Below, in pieces: positions 19,027 through 25,944 of a stretch of 41,935 nucleotides of DNA (positions within the stretch are counted from its first letter, which is position 1; each line of letters begins with the position of its first letter). The position numbers and the translations under genes are program-made. The stretch is taken from positions 1 to 41,935 of IMG/VR virus record IMGVR_UViG_3300042691_005803; one strand, given 5' to 3'. Below the pieces are notes generated by a model. That model did no database searches, was not told the DNA's origin, and worked only from the letters and a program-made list of their open reading frames with translations. Source of the DNA: a virus.

Positions 19027-19212
19027 TTATGCCTGGACCGCGTCGTCGGCTTTTGCCTTACGCTGCGCTTTGGGCGCAGCCTCTGCATCATCCGACTTGC
19101 CGTCCGCCCTCTCCAAATTGCTGTTGGGCGGACCGTTGTACTCGAACACGTCACCCTCGTTGCGGATGCCGTTGTCGACGAAACACGTTACTTTTGCGCG
19201 GTACATAGGCAT
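19027..19212 (-). CDS. Small protein of the capsid module (61 aa)
   Basis: 61 aa. The N-terminal half (MPMYRAKVTCFVDNGIRNEGDVFEY) looks like a small beta-domain; the C-terminal half is charged and Ala/Lys-rich (KAQRKAKADDAVQA). Small proteins of this form, with YRxK...F..G.VF.Y, are often found next to capsid genes and may be virion-associated or help head completion. The SD AGGAGG stands upstream. Function unknown. Confidence 0.65.
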   Translation of the reverse strand: MPMYRAKVTCFVDNGIRNEGDVFEYNGPPNSNLERADGKSDDAEAAPKAQRKAKADDAVQA

Positions 19213-19230
19213 AAATTATCCTCCTTGTTG

Positions 19231-19665
19231 TTAGACCACAGAGAAGCCAGAAGCGTAATACTTCTTGCCGTCCTGGATCGTTTCTACGATGTCAGCAGTC
19301 ACCTTGCCGGCAGTGTTGGTGCCGGACACAGTGTAGCGTGCGCCGACGTAACGCTTGCCCAGCGAGCCGATCTGCGGGTTCAAACGAACAGCAATGTTCT
19401 TACCCAGGGTCAGATCCGCGGTAACGGTGGCACCAGAGGCGCCAATCACTACCACGTTGCTCGACAGTGCTGCGTTGTCAGCAATGATGACCTCGAAGTT
19501 GGTCGAGGTACCGCCTGCGAAAGCCTCGGTCACGGCGAAGTTCATGTACAGGTCATGACCTTCACCAATGTCACGGGCCACCGACAGATCGATCGTGTCG
19601 CTGGACACGGCAGTGGTGGTCACTGCCTGGTCGGTCGATACGCGAAGATTTTTATCAGTGATCAT
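19231..19665 (-). CDS. Capsid cement/decoration protein, BPP-1 Bbp16-like
   Basis: 144 aa, beta-rich, of the size and position of the cement protein that stabilises the BPP-1 capsid directly after its major capsid protein. Segments such as SVARDIGEGHDLYMNFAVTEAF and ARYTVSGTNTAGKVTADIV are typical of these proteins. SD AAAGGATG precedes the ATG. The assignment rests on gene order, length and general sequence character. Confidence 0.7.
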   Translation of the reverse strand: MITDKNLRVSTDQAVTTTAVSSDTIDLSVARDIGEGHDLYMNFAVTEAFAGGTSTNFEVIIADNAALSSNVVVIGASGATVTADLTLGKNIAVRLNPQIGSLGKRYVGARYTVSGTNTAGKVTADIVETIQDGKKYYASGFSVV

Positions 19666-19696
19666 GATGTCATCCTTTCAATGTGTGGTTGCCCGA

Positions 19697-20716
19697 TTAG
19701 CTGACAGCAGCTTCGGTGTTGAGCAGGGCATCGACACGACGCAGCGGAACGCCCAGGAACGACAGCCAGCTATACGGCTGACCGAATTGCGTCAGGCCCT
19801 CGTTGATCTTCAGCACGTACTGAGACTTGTCGAGCGCAGCCAGCGACATGCCGCTGTGGACGGTACGGTTCATGTAGAACGCTGCACGACCCATTGCCAT
19901 GTTCGGGATACGGTACAGAGCGCGAGCCATCAGTTTGATGATGTTGGTCGCTGCTGATGCTGCCTGCGTGCCGGATTGTGCGATCAGGTCGGACACATCG
20001 ATGTTGCAGATGCGAACGACATAGCGCCAGTCTTTAACGACCAGGCCGTTCTTCCACTGATAGCGGGTTGCCAGTGCCTGCAGACGGGTGCCGTCCGAGT
20101 TGTAGACAGTCTGCTCGCCCAGGTCCTCATGAATCAGGCCAGCTTTCGAGCCTTTCGGGAACGGGCAGAAGACAGTCTGGTCACCCCACACAACCAGGTA
20201 GACCGAGGTGTTGTCCGAGCCAGAGCCGCCGGCCGACAGGATGTTCTGCGCGTTGCCGCCGGAGAGCGAGCTGTAACGTGCAGCCAGGCCCAGGAACTGC
20301 TTGGGATCGACGCCAGGGTTGCCGTAGAACAGGGTGGTTGCCTGGGTCTGGTTCATTGCTTCCAGGAACGCGGTGTCTTCCGACAGGCGGAATTGAGCCG
20401 TGTTGCCGTTGAGCATGGCCAGATCCTTGTCGACTTCCGAGCGTGCTTCCAGGATGCCGCAGGCCTCATCGACCTGTGCGGTGGTCGATTTGGACGACGG
20501 GATACCTTGGTTCAGCGCACGCCAGTAGACGGTGGGCAGGCCGGTACGGATGACGACGCGGTGGCCGGTCGGCAGGTTGCCTTCCTGGAACACGCAGTCC
20601 TCGAGGATTTCGTTCGACTGCGACAGCAGTTCGGCCACGACAGGCACGCGGCCATCGGGGTCGGTACGTTTGGCCCAATCGGCCAGGGTCAGATTACCAT
20701 TAGCAAGAGTTGCCAT
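19697..20716 (-). CDS. Major capsid protein, BPP-1/epsilon15-like
   Basis: 339 aa, the length of BPP-1-type major capsid proteins. Recognisable segments are LTLADWAKRTDPDGRVPVVAEL, QEGNLPTGHRVVIRTGLP and TTLFYGNPGVDPKQFLGLA, all common in this podoviral HK97-fold group. AKRTDPDG near the N-terminus probably belongs to the N-arm. No obvious protease cleavage signal or separate protease gene is present. A strong SD (AAAAGGAG) fits high expression, and the gene lies between scaffold and cement genes. Confidence 0.9.
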   Translation of the reverse strand: MATLANGNLTLADWAKRTDPDGRVPVVAELLSQSNEILEDCVFQEGNLPTGHRVVIRTGLPTVYWRALNQGIPSSKSTTAQVDEACGILEARSEVDKDLAMLNGNTAQFRLSEDTAFLEAMNQTQATTLFYGNPGVDPKQFLGLAARYSSLSGGNAQNILSAGGSGSDNTSVYLVVWGDQTVFCPFPKGSKAGLIHEDLGEQTVYNSDGTRLQALATRYQWKNGLVVKDWRYVVRICNIDVSDLIAQSGTQAASAATNIIKLMARALYRIPNMAMGRAAFYMNRTVHSGMSLAALDKSQYVLKINEGLTQFGQPYSWLSFLGVPLRRVDALLNTEAAVS

Positions 20717-20734
20717 GATGAGCTCCTTTTAAGT

Positions 20735-21421
20735 TTACGATTCGTATAGTGCAGCCGCCAGGTCGTTGAAGCCTTTGGGTTGGGACTTGTTGCCCTTCCC
20801 TACATCTCCGCCCACATAGCGATCTTCACTGATTGCCTTTCCAGCCCGGTACATGAACCGGATCACATCCGGGTGATTGCCCAGGCCAGACTCGTTTAAC
20901 AGCGTGCGCAGTTCGGGTGTCCCGAATTGATCGAGCGCCTTCTTGGCCACGGCAAGGTTTTCTTGCAGCTTCTCGCCGCCAAATTCCTTGTCGTTCTTCG
21001 AAGCATCAGCCCACTGCGTGCGGACCTGCTCGATCTGCTGGATCTGTCGCTGCTCCACGATGGGAGCCATCTTGTCCAGCAACTTCTGCGCGGCATCTTG
21101 CGACAGGTTCAAATCCTTGGCAACTTCCGAGAAATTATTCAGTACCTCGGCGTCGTATTCGCGGCCATCGGGGGCTTTGAATTCGTACTTTTCTGGCGCG
21201 CCATCTGCCTTCTTGTCGTCGGCCTGCGTGCCATCCTTGTTGCCATCGGCTTTGTCAGTAGAGGCGCCATCCTGGGCTTGCTGATCCTGTTTGCCGTCAG
21301 CCTGCTGCGTGTTCCCATAGAGCGCGTCGGCCGTCGCCTGCGTGCTGTTTTGGGTATCCGATGCGGCGTTGCCTTCAGTGGTCGTTGCGGCTTGGTCCTG
21401 CGTCGGTGTTTCTGTTGTCAT
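20735..21421 (-). CDS. Capsid scaffolding protein
   Basis: 228 aa. Residues 1-75 are low-complexity Gln/Thr/Asp/Lys-rich. Then come EKYEFKAPDGREYDAEVLNNF and LNLSQDAAQKLLDKMAPIV, the signature of phage scaffold proteins placed before the capsid gene, and a helical C-terminus ending KGFNDLAAALYES. It directs assembly of the prohead and is then lost. The start at 21421 has SD AAGGAG and overlaps the Bbp19-like gene by 47 bp. No Ser/His/Asp protease motif was seen, so scaffold is preferred over protease. Confidence 0.82.
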   Translation of the reverse strand: MTTETPTQDQAATTTEGNAASDTQNSTQATADALYGNTQQADGKQDQQAQDGASTDKADGNKDGTQADDKKADGAPEKYEFKAPDGREYDAEVLNNFSEVAKDLNLSQDAAQKLLDKMAPIVEQRQIQQIEQVRTQWADASKNDKEFGGEKLQENLAVAKKALDQFGTPELRTLLNESGLGNHPDVIRFMYRAGKAISEDRYVGGDVGKGNKSQPKGFNDLAAALYES

Positions 21422-21728
21422 GCGTTTGCTCCTTGACCATCGTTGGATAAAGCTCTGGACAGATCGTGTGGATCATCGAAAGTATGCGGTTGCCGAAGTT
21501 CCTGTTGCCCTCCGCAAATGCCATCTGCATTGCGTTGGTGTTGAACGACATGCGAAACACACCCGACTGCTCCAGAAGACGCCACACTACCCGGCGCCCC
21601 CGACGGTTGCCCATGAGCCACTTCAAATCAGCTTCCTCGTTCTCGCGGTCGAGCTTGGCACGGACTTCCTTCTCGGCCTTGTCACGCTCCTGACCTCGGA
21701 GATCGAGGGGGTCATAATTTCCGCTCAT
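21375..21728 (-). CDS. Bbp19-like small structural-module protein
   Basis: 117 aa, beginning MSGNYDPLDLRGQERDKAE. The conserved block LKWLMGNRRGRRVVWRLLEQ, FRMSFNTNAMQMAFAEGNRN and CPELYPTMVKE identifies the Bbp19-like family, found just ahead of scaffold genes in BPP-1-like podoviruses; its function is not settled. The ATG at 21728 is preferred over GTG at 21746, because the GTG would lie inside the second box of late promoter C. There is no good SD. The ATG lies 6 bases after that box, suggesting a leaderless mRNA. Confidence 0.8.
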   Translation of the reverse strand: MSGNYDPLDLRGQERDKAEKEVRAKLDRENEEADLKWLMGNRRGRRVVWRLLEQSGVFRMSFNTNAMQMAFAEGNRNFGNRILSMIHTICPELYPTMVKEQTHDNRNTDAGPSRNDH

Positions 21729-21734
21729 AGTTGA

Positions 21735-21769
21735 CAATCTATCCACGCCTGGCGGCGTTACGGGTACCT
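21735..21769 (-). promoter_or_regulatory. Putative late promoter C (capsid module)
   Basis: AGGTACCCGTAA (21769-21758), 15 bp, ATAGATTG (21742-21735), followed after 6 bp by the ATG of the Bbp19-like gene. The second box is identical in promoter D. It is preceded by an AT-rich non-coding stretch. Confidence 0.68.
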
Positions 21770-21822
21770 TTTTTGAAAATCGATTTTGACGTGTTCGATT
21801 GGCGGATTAGTGTTGATAACTC

Positions 21823-21838
21823 GTTTAATATATTAAAC
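21823..21838. repeat. Perfect 16-bp palindrome GTTTAATATATTAAAC
   Basis: Both 8-bp halves match exactly with no spacer. It lies in the non-coding gap upstream of late promoter C. Candidate protein-binding site or DNA-unwinding element. Confidence 0.7.
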
Positions 21839-21934
21839 AGCAATCATTACGGTGGGTTGAGTCTGATTTGGGCTTAACAGAAATACGCTTATCAGTACCA
21901 AATGGGGTACGCAATTCTCATGCCGTGCGATTTT

Positions 21935-21951
21935 GTTTAGTGGGACTAAAC
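21935..21951. repeat. Stem-loop GTTTAGT-GGG-ACTAAAC after the 195-aa gene
   Basis: A 7-bp stem with a 3-nt loop starts right after the TGA of the 195-aa gene. It lacks a U-tract on the minus strand, so it is not a standard terminator. It may protect the 3' end or act as a protein site. Confidence 0.6.
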
Positions 21952-22533
21952 TCACGGGTACGAACCGTCGACCTCGTTAATGGTCACAATCAGAGACGGT
22001 GTCGCAGGCCGGACCGGGCTGGTCCTGGCCGCCGTGTAGTCAATGGTCACCAGCGTGCTGGGTGTGGACCACATCAGTTGTACATATTCGCCGGCCAGCA
22101 AGTCAATGAAAAAATTCCAGGCTGCTACCGAAGCGCCATCAAATGACCCATGCCGCGCCGGCACCGTGATGTCGGTGCAGGAGTCAGCCACGTCGCTGCC
22201 GTTCTTGCGCAGCCAGATGCTGACGTTGTGCTCCGAGCTGTCCGTGTTTAAGAGCTGCGCCGAGAACTGGACGTTGTACGTGCCCTTGCGACTGGTCGTG
22301 AACCGGCTGCCGCTGACCAGGCTGATGCCCCTGGCGATGCTGGTCGTGTTGACCGTCATGGCCGTTGCCGTGTTGGCCGTCGCCGTCTGGTGCGTGGTGT
22401 CGTAGAACGATGCGACGTGCGGGATCTTCATGAACAGAAGCTCGGACCCGTCCTGGTCCTTGACGCCGACGATGTCGCCGGTGTCAGCGTCGTACAGGAA
22501 TGGCGAGCCCGAATACTTCTGAACGATGGTCAT
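21952..22533 (-). CDS. C1q/TNF-like jelly-roll protein (putative virion protein)
   Basis: About 193 aa from MTIVQKYSG (an upstream ATG at 22539 is also possible). The N-terminus is short; the rest (ISLVSGSRFTTSRKGTYNVQFSAQL, VSIWLRKNGSDV, GEYVQLMWSTP) reads like the C1q/TNF-like beta jelly roll common in phage surface and capsid-module proteins. It is the last gene of the connector module and overlaps its neighbour slightly. Its role is unknown; attachment to head or neck is a guess from position. Confidence 0.65.
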   Translation of the reverse strand: MTIVQKYSGSPFLYDADTGDIVGVKDQDGSELLFMKIPHVASFYDTTHQTATANTATAMTVNTTSIARGISLVSGSRFTTSRKGTYNVQFSAQLLNTDSSEHNVSIWLRKNGSDVADSCTDITVPARHGSFDGASVAAWNFFIDLLAGEYVQLMWSTPSTLVTIDYTAARTSPVRPATPSLIVTINEVDGSYP

Positions 22534-22535
22534 GA

Positions 22536-22949
22536 TCAAGCCAGCCGTTTTAGTTTGTACAGGGTCGACGCCAGCAGCGTGCAGATCTCGTCGACGTCGT
22601 TCTGGATGTGCGACTCGCTGCCCATCATGCCGCGCTTGCTCTCGACATAGTCGTACAGCGCCTGCACCTCGGAGATCGGGTCGCCTGCGATGGTGAACGA
22701 GCCGCCGCCGAAGGTCAGCTTCTGGCCAGTGCAGCCCATCCAGGACTCGGCCAGCTTGTCAGCCAGGTCAGCCAGGTCGCCGTACATGCCAAGCGCCTGG
22801 TGCGCAGCATACGACCCCGGGCCCTCGACCATCAGGTGGTGCATGTGAACCGCGGTCGATGTGTGCATCAGCCGGGTGATGAACTCGGACGCCTCGCTCG
22901 AGTTGCCGTGGCTGCCGTTGCCGTACAACAATGTGCCCTTTGGTGCCAT
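22536..22949 (-). CDS. Helical His-rich protein, tentatively ferritin-like DUF5856 class
   Basis: 137 aa, helical. Residues ~18-60 (EFITRLMHTSTAVHMHHLM, SYAAHQALGMYGDLADLADKLAESWMG) resemble phage proteins of the ferritin-like DUF5856 class, in which His and Glu residues lie on paired helices. The rest includes a Gly-rich turn and a final helix. It lies directly after the portal gene. Whether it binds metal or is in the virion cannot be seen. Family call is tentative. Confidence 0.6.
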   Translation of the reverse strand: MAPKGTLLYGNGSHGNSSEASEFITRLMHTSTAVHMHHLMVEGPGSYAAHQALGMYGDLADLADKLAESWMGCTGQKLTFGGGSFTIAGDPISEVQALYDYVESKRGMMGSESHIQNDVDEICTLLASTLYKLKRLA

Positions 22950-24671
22950 TTATACCTCCACTGCGGACGGCGAACCGTAACCGCTATACAAGTTCATGAT
23001 GTCCATCAATGCGTTTGTGTCGCCGCCCGTCGGTGCTGCTGCCAGGTTGCGTGCCGTTTCCGATTGCACCTTCATTGCTTCTGCCTGCGCCTGCGCTGCC
23101 TGCGCTTTGGCGCGTGCCTCGCGGATCATGGCCACCTTGTCGGAGGCGACGATCATCCTGGGGTCGACGCCCAGCATGTCGCTGTAGGCATCTGCCCACT
23201 GGTCGGCATCGAACTTGTCCAGGACATCCGGCTTGAACTGTGCCACTGCGCCCAGGTTGCCCACGAAGCGGTCCACGCCGTTGGTGCCGATAGCACGTTG
23301 GGCCTGGGCCAGCATAGATACAAATTCAACATTGAGTTCCATTCCCTGCAGTTCGGGTGGCGGAGGTGGTACCAGGTTGGCCTGGACCATGCGCTCGAAG
23401 GTCATGTCGATCAGCGGATCCAGGAGCTCGTTGTGCAGGCGCTCGAGCACCGGGCCCAGCATCAGCAGCTTTTCTTCGTGACGCTCGGCCACCTCGGTTG
23501 CGGTCATCCTGGTGTCGGTTGCGTTGGCCAGCATCAGGAACAGGTCAGCGTAGAACGCGCCACGCACGCGCTCGCGCACGTCCTGGATGTCCATCAGCAG
23601 ATGGTTCAGGTCCAGGTTGACCTCGAACATGGTCTTGATGCCGCCCTGGGGATTGTTGGCGTCGTAGAACGTGACGCCGCCTGGCAGCTTCTCCACGTCG
23701 CGGTTCTTCAATGACGTGGGCGCCTGCAGCGGTGGCATGGTCTTGTAGTCAATTGCCTGCGCTTTGCGGAGCTGCTCATGCTGGAGCTGCTTCACATCGC
23801 CCAGTGCTTCCATGCCTGGCGAGTTGCCGTAGATGTCGCCGCCGGCCACTGCCCACCGCGGCACCAGCGCCGGGAACGATTGAAAGCCTGACTCGCGCAG
23901 GTACTTGTCCGGGTTGCCTCCGACCTCGAAGTAGCACGAACGCCAGGGCATGTTGAGTGCATCGCGCTTGGACAGATCCCGGTCGGCCCTCGGTTCAATC
24001 GCGTGAATGATCGGGATCCAGGCGTCGAGCGTTCCCGAGTCGTACAGGTGCTTGACCGTGGGGCTCACGTTCTCGATGCCGAACTCTTTGACGATCTCGG
24101 ATACCTGCTTCTCGAACTCGCGATATATCGTGACCACCCTGCCCTGCCAGTCGGTGGCAATGCAGTATTCGCCGACGGTCGACGGGTAGTGGTGAATAAC
24201 GTTTTGGTAGTCGGGCAGCACGATCGATGCTGACGTGCCGAATGCGCCGAGCTCTTCGTACATCTGATGCAGCGTGCGGTACGTGTTCGACTTTTGGAAC
24301 ACGATCTGCATCCTGCGCGTGACGTCATCGAGCCACAGCTTGACCGGCTGGTATGCGTTGAGATCGGGATCGGCGGTACCAAGGCGGAACCAGGGGCGAG
24401 CTGGCGAGGTGGCTCCGGCCATCATACCCGCACCAAGGACTCGCAACGCCCTGGTTCCTGTGTTGTCGTAGATTGCATTGTGCCGGCGCCAGCCTTTGTC
24501 GCGGTCCTGGCGGAAGTAGCGACCATTGCGCGGCAGCAGGTAGGTGGTGATCTCCTGCCAGTGCGCCCACCAGGATGCGCGCTCGGCTTTGAGCTGGCCC
24601 CATCGGGTGAACAGCTTGTCGCGCTTTGGTGCGCCCTTGTAGGACTTGTTGTCGCCGGTGTACTGACTCAT
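22950..24671 (-). CDS. Portal (head-to-tail connector) protein
   Basis: 573 aa, the usual length of podoviral head-tail connecting proteins (T7 gp8-like, BPP-1-like). Diagnostic segments are WWAHWQEITTYLLPRNGRYF, IYDNTGTRALRVLGAGMMAG and TSPARPWFRLG near the N-terminus, GDIYGNSPGMEALGDVKQLQ in the middle and MTATEVAERHEEKLLMLGPV later. The C-terminus is an Ala/Gln-rich coil (~525-555), probably the barrel helix. Twelve copies form the DNA channel and dock the terminase. It follows two small connector-module genes. Confidence 0.93.
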   Translation of the reverse strand: MSQYTGDNKSYKGAPKRDKLFTRWGQLKAERASWWAHWQEITTYLLPRNGRYFRQDRDKGWRRHNAIYDNTGTRALRVLGAGMMAGATSPARPWFRLGTADPDLNAYQPVKLWLDDVTRRMQIVFQKSNTYRTLHQMYEELGAFGTSASIVLPDYQNVIHHYPSTVGEYCIATDWQGRVVTIYREFEKQVSEIVKEFGIENVSPTVKHLYDSGTLDAWIPIIHAIEPRADRDLSKRDALNMPWRSCYFEVGGNPDKYLRESGFQSFPALVPRWAVAGGDIYGNSPGMEALGDVKQLQHEQLRKAQAIDYKTMPPLQAPTSLKNRDVEKLPGGVTFYDANNPQGGIKTMFEVNLDLNHLLMDIQDVRERVRGAFYADLFLMLANATDTRMTATEVAERHEEKLLMLGPVLERLHNELLDPLIDMTFERMVQANLVPPPPPELQGMELNVEFVSMLAQAQRAIGTNGVDRFVGNLGAVAQFKPDVLDKFDADQWADAYSDMLGVDPRMIVASDKVAMIREARAKAQAAQAQAEAMKVQSETARNLAAAPTGGDTNALMDIMNLYSGYGSPSAVEV

Positions 24672-25076
24672 TTACGCACCCAATAAAGTTTTCTTTGCGA
24701 GCAGCAGTGCCTCGGGATCCACGCCCACGGGCCCGGTCAGCATCGTGCCGCCGGAGTCGCCTGCGTTTGCTACTGGTCGCAGCGTTGCGATGTCGCCACC
24801 GTATGCCTGCTTGTTTGCGCCATCGCCACCAGTAGGACTTGCAGCGGTTGCCTGCTTCGGCGTCATGATGGTCGACACCAGGTCCATTACAGGTGCAAGC
24901 TGTATCGGTGCAGGCGCCGGAGCTGGTGCAGGTGCAGGCGCTGGGGGCGGACCAATAATATCGGTTATGACTTTGTTTGCACCTGCTTTTACGTCCGGCG
25001 ATGCTTGTTTTTTGCCAAGGTAAATATCCACCATGGCCTGCATAACCTTGGCTTCTAGTTTTGCACCAAGACTCAC
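24672..25076 (-). CDS. Connector-module protein with Pro-Ala linker and TLLGA tail
   Basis: 134 aa. A short helical N-terminus (LGAKLEAKVMQAMVDIYLG) is followed by a Pro-Ala repeat linker at residues ~43-58. The C-terminus is GGTMLTGPVGVDPEALLLAKKTLLGA-like, sharing the pattern TMLTGxxGxDPxxLxLxKxTLLGA with the neighbouring 123-aa protein. Phage proteins with this tail lie near portal genes, so the tail may be a docking peptide. Function unknown. Confidence 0.65.
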   Translation of the reverse strand: MSLGAKLEAKVMQAMVDIYLGKKQASPDVKAGANKVITDIIGPPPAPAPAPAPAPAPIQLAPVMDLVSTIMTPKQATAASPTGGDGANKQAYGGDIATLRPVANAGDSGGTMLTGPVGVDPEALLLAKKTLLGA

Positions 25077-25078
25077 GA

Positions 25079-25450
25079 TTAGGCTCCCAGCAATGTGCTC
25101 TTGTTCAGCTTCAGGTCATTCGGGTCGATGCCGGTGGCGCCGGTCAGCATGGTTGAACCCAGGCCGCCCTGCTGCGTTGCCTCGGCCGCGGCCATGATGC
25201 TGGACACGTCCGGGTTTTTGCGCGTGGCTGCGTTCATGGTTTCTTCGCTGGTCTTGGCCTGTTTTTCAGCGGTAACTTTTGCTTCCTGTTGCGCTGTTTG
25301 TTGTTGAGTTAGTGCTTGCCGTTGATACGCTTCTTGCTGCTTGCGTGCGTCTGCTGCCTGGCTTGCTGCGCGCTCGCCAGCATAAATTGAGTATGCAGTA
25401 CCGGCAGCCGCGGCCGCGGCCAACACAGTCATTGCAGATATTGCCGCCAT
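25079..25450 (-). CDS. Connector-module protein with hydrophobic N-terminus and TLLGA tail
   Basis: 123 aa. The N-terminus (MAAISAMTVLAAAAAAGTAYSIYAG) is Ala-rich and hydrophobic, perhaps a membrane-active helix. A Gln/Lys-rich coil (RKQQEAYQRQALTQQQTAQQ) follows, then the C-terminus LGSTMLTGATGIDPNDLKL..STLLGA. It starts immediately after the acetyltransferase-like gene. The form resembles small ejection or neck proteins. Function unknown. Confidence 0.65.
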   Translation of the reverse strand: MAAISAMTVLAAAAAAGTAYSIYAGERAASQAADARKQQEAYQRQALTQQQTAQQEAKVTAEKQAKTSEETMNAATRKNPDVSSIMAAAEATQQGGLGSTMLTGATGIDPNDLKLNKSTLLGA

Positions 25451-25451
25451 G

Positions 25452-25904
25452 TCAGACTCCTTTGATGTGTGAACGCTCTGTCAGCGTGTATCCAAGTTTT
25501 TCAAAAAGTTTGCCGGCAGGCGTATCGCCATCAATCACCAGGTCGGACATTGCAACATGCGTCGCGCCCTGCTCTGCTGCCCATCTTTCGAACCGTCGCA
25601 GCAGCCTGACTGCCGCTGGTGTGTTGCGATCCTCCGGCCTGACCCACCATGCGAGCTCTGTCGCGACCTTAACGTGCGGCGCAAACCAAAGACTGTTTTT
25701 CAGGCCGACGATGCCGCCGACAATCCGATTGTTTCGCTCGGCGACGAACACGACGCCATTGTCCAAGGCATTGCACAGGCCGCGCACGATGTCGTCATCG
25801 CTGACGCTGACCATGTTCCCGTAAGCTGAATACGCAACAAAACTGCGGCCAAGCTCGACGAGCTCGTCAACATCTAACACCGTGGCTCGACGCACCGTGC
25901 TCAT
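25452..25904 (-). CDS. GNAT-family N-acetyltransferase-like protein
   Basis: 150 aa. The GNAT fold shows as an N-terminal strand-helix (RRATVLDVDELVELGRSF), the strand VVFVAERNNRIVGGIVGLK and a C-terminal GKLFEKLGYTLTERSH, matching the usual ...FYEKLGF end of the family. The acetyl-CoA loop (RxxGxG/A) is poorly preserved; only a PEDRNTPAAVRLLRRF helix is seen. It is the first gene after terL, downstream of late promoter D, and has no SD. The ATG lies 5 bases after the second promoter box, suggesting a leaderless mRNA. Such genes are common beside podoviral portal genes; the substrate is unknown. Confidence 0.8.
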   Translation of the reverse strand: MSTVRRATVLDVDELVELGRSFVAYSAYGNMVSVSDDDIVRGLCNALDNGVVFVAERNNRIVGGIVGLKNSLWFAPHVKVATELAWWVRPEDRNTPAAVRLLRRFERWAAEQGATHVAMSDLVIDGDTPAGKLFEKLGYTLTERSHIKGV

Positions 25905-25909
25905 GATGG

Positions 25910-25944
25910 CAATCTATTCTGGTGTTGATGCATTACGGGTACCT
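25910..25944 (-). promoter_or_regulatory. Putative late promoter D (connector module)
   Basis: AGGTACCCGTAA (25944-25933), 15 bp, ATAGATTG (25917-25910), then 5 bp to the ATG of the GNAT gene. The TAG of terL overlaps the start of the 12-mer. Confidence 0.68.

Larger units (their letters stand above)
21770..21951. other. AT-rich non-coding gap with three inverted repeats
   Basis: This 182-bp gap separates the connector and capsid modules, the longest clearly non-coding stretch in the structural region. It holds the perfect palindrome AAAATCGATTTT (21776-21787), a perfect 16-bp palindrome GTTTAATATATTAAAC (21823-21838) and a 7-bp stem GTTTAGT-GGG-ACTAAAC (21935-21951) directly after a stop codon. 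A TTATCAACA word (minus strand, 21819-21811) is one base from a DnaA box. It could be a control region or an origin element; no gene is seen. Confidence 0.55.

Noticed and set aside
21952-21962. CACGGGTAC near the end of the 195-aa gene, similar to the late motif
   Set aside because: It reads GTACCCGTGA on the minus strand, codes for the last residues and stop, lacks the AA end, and has no second box at the right spacing.
22608-23714. Plus-strand frame of 368 codons opposite the portal gene
   Set aside because: Antisense shadow with His/Val/Gln-rich text and no supporting signal.
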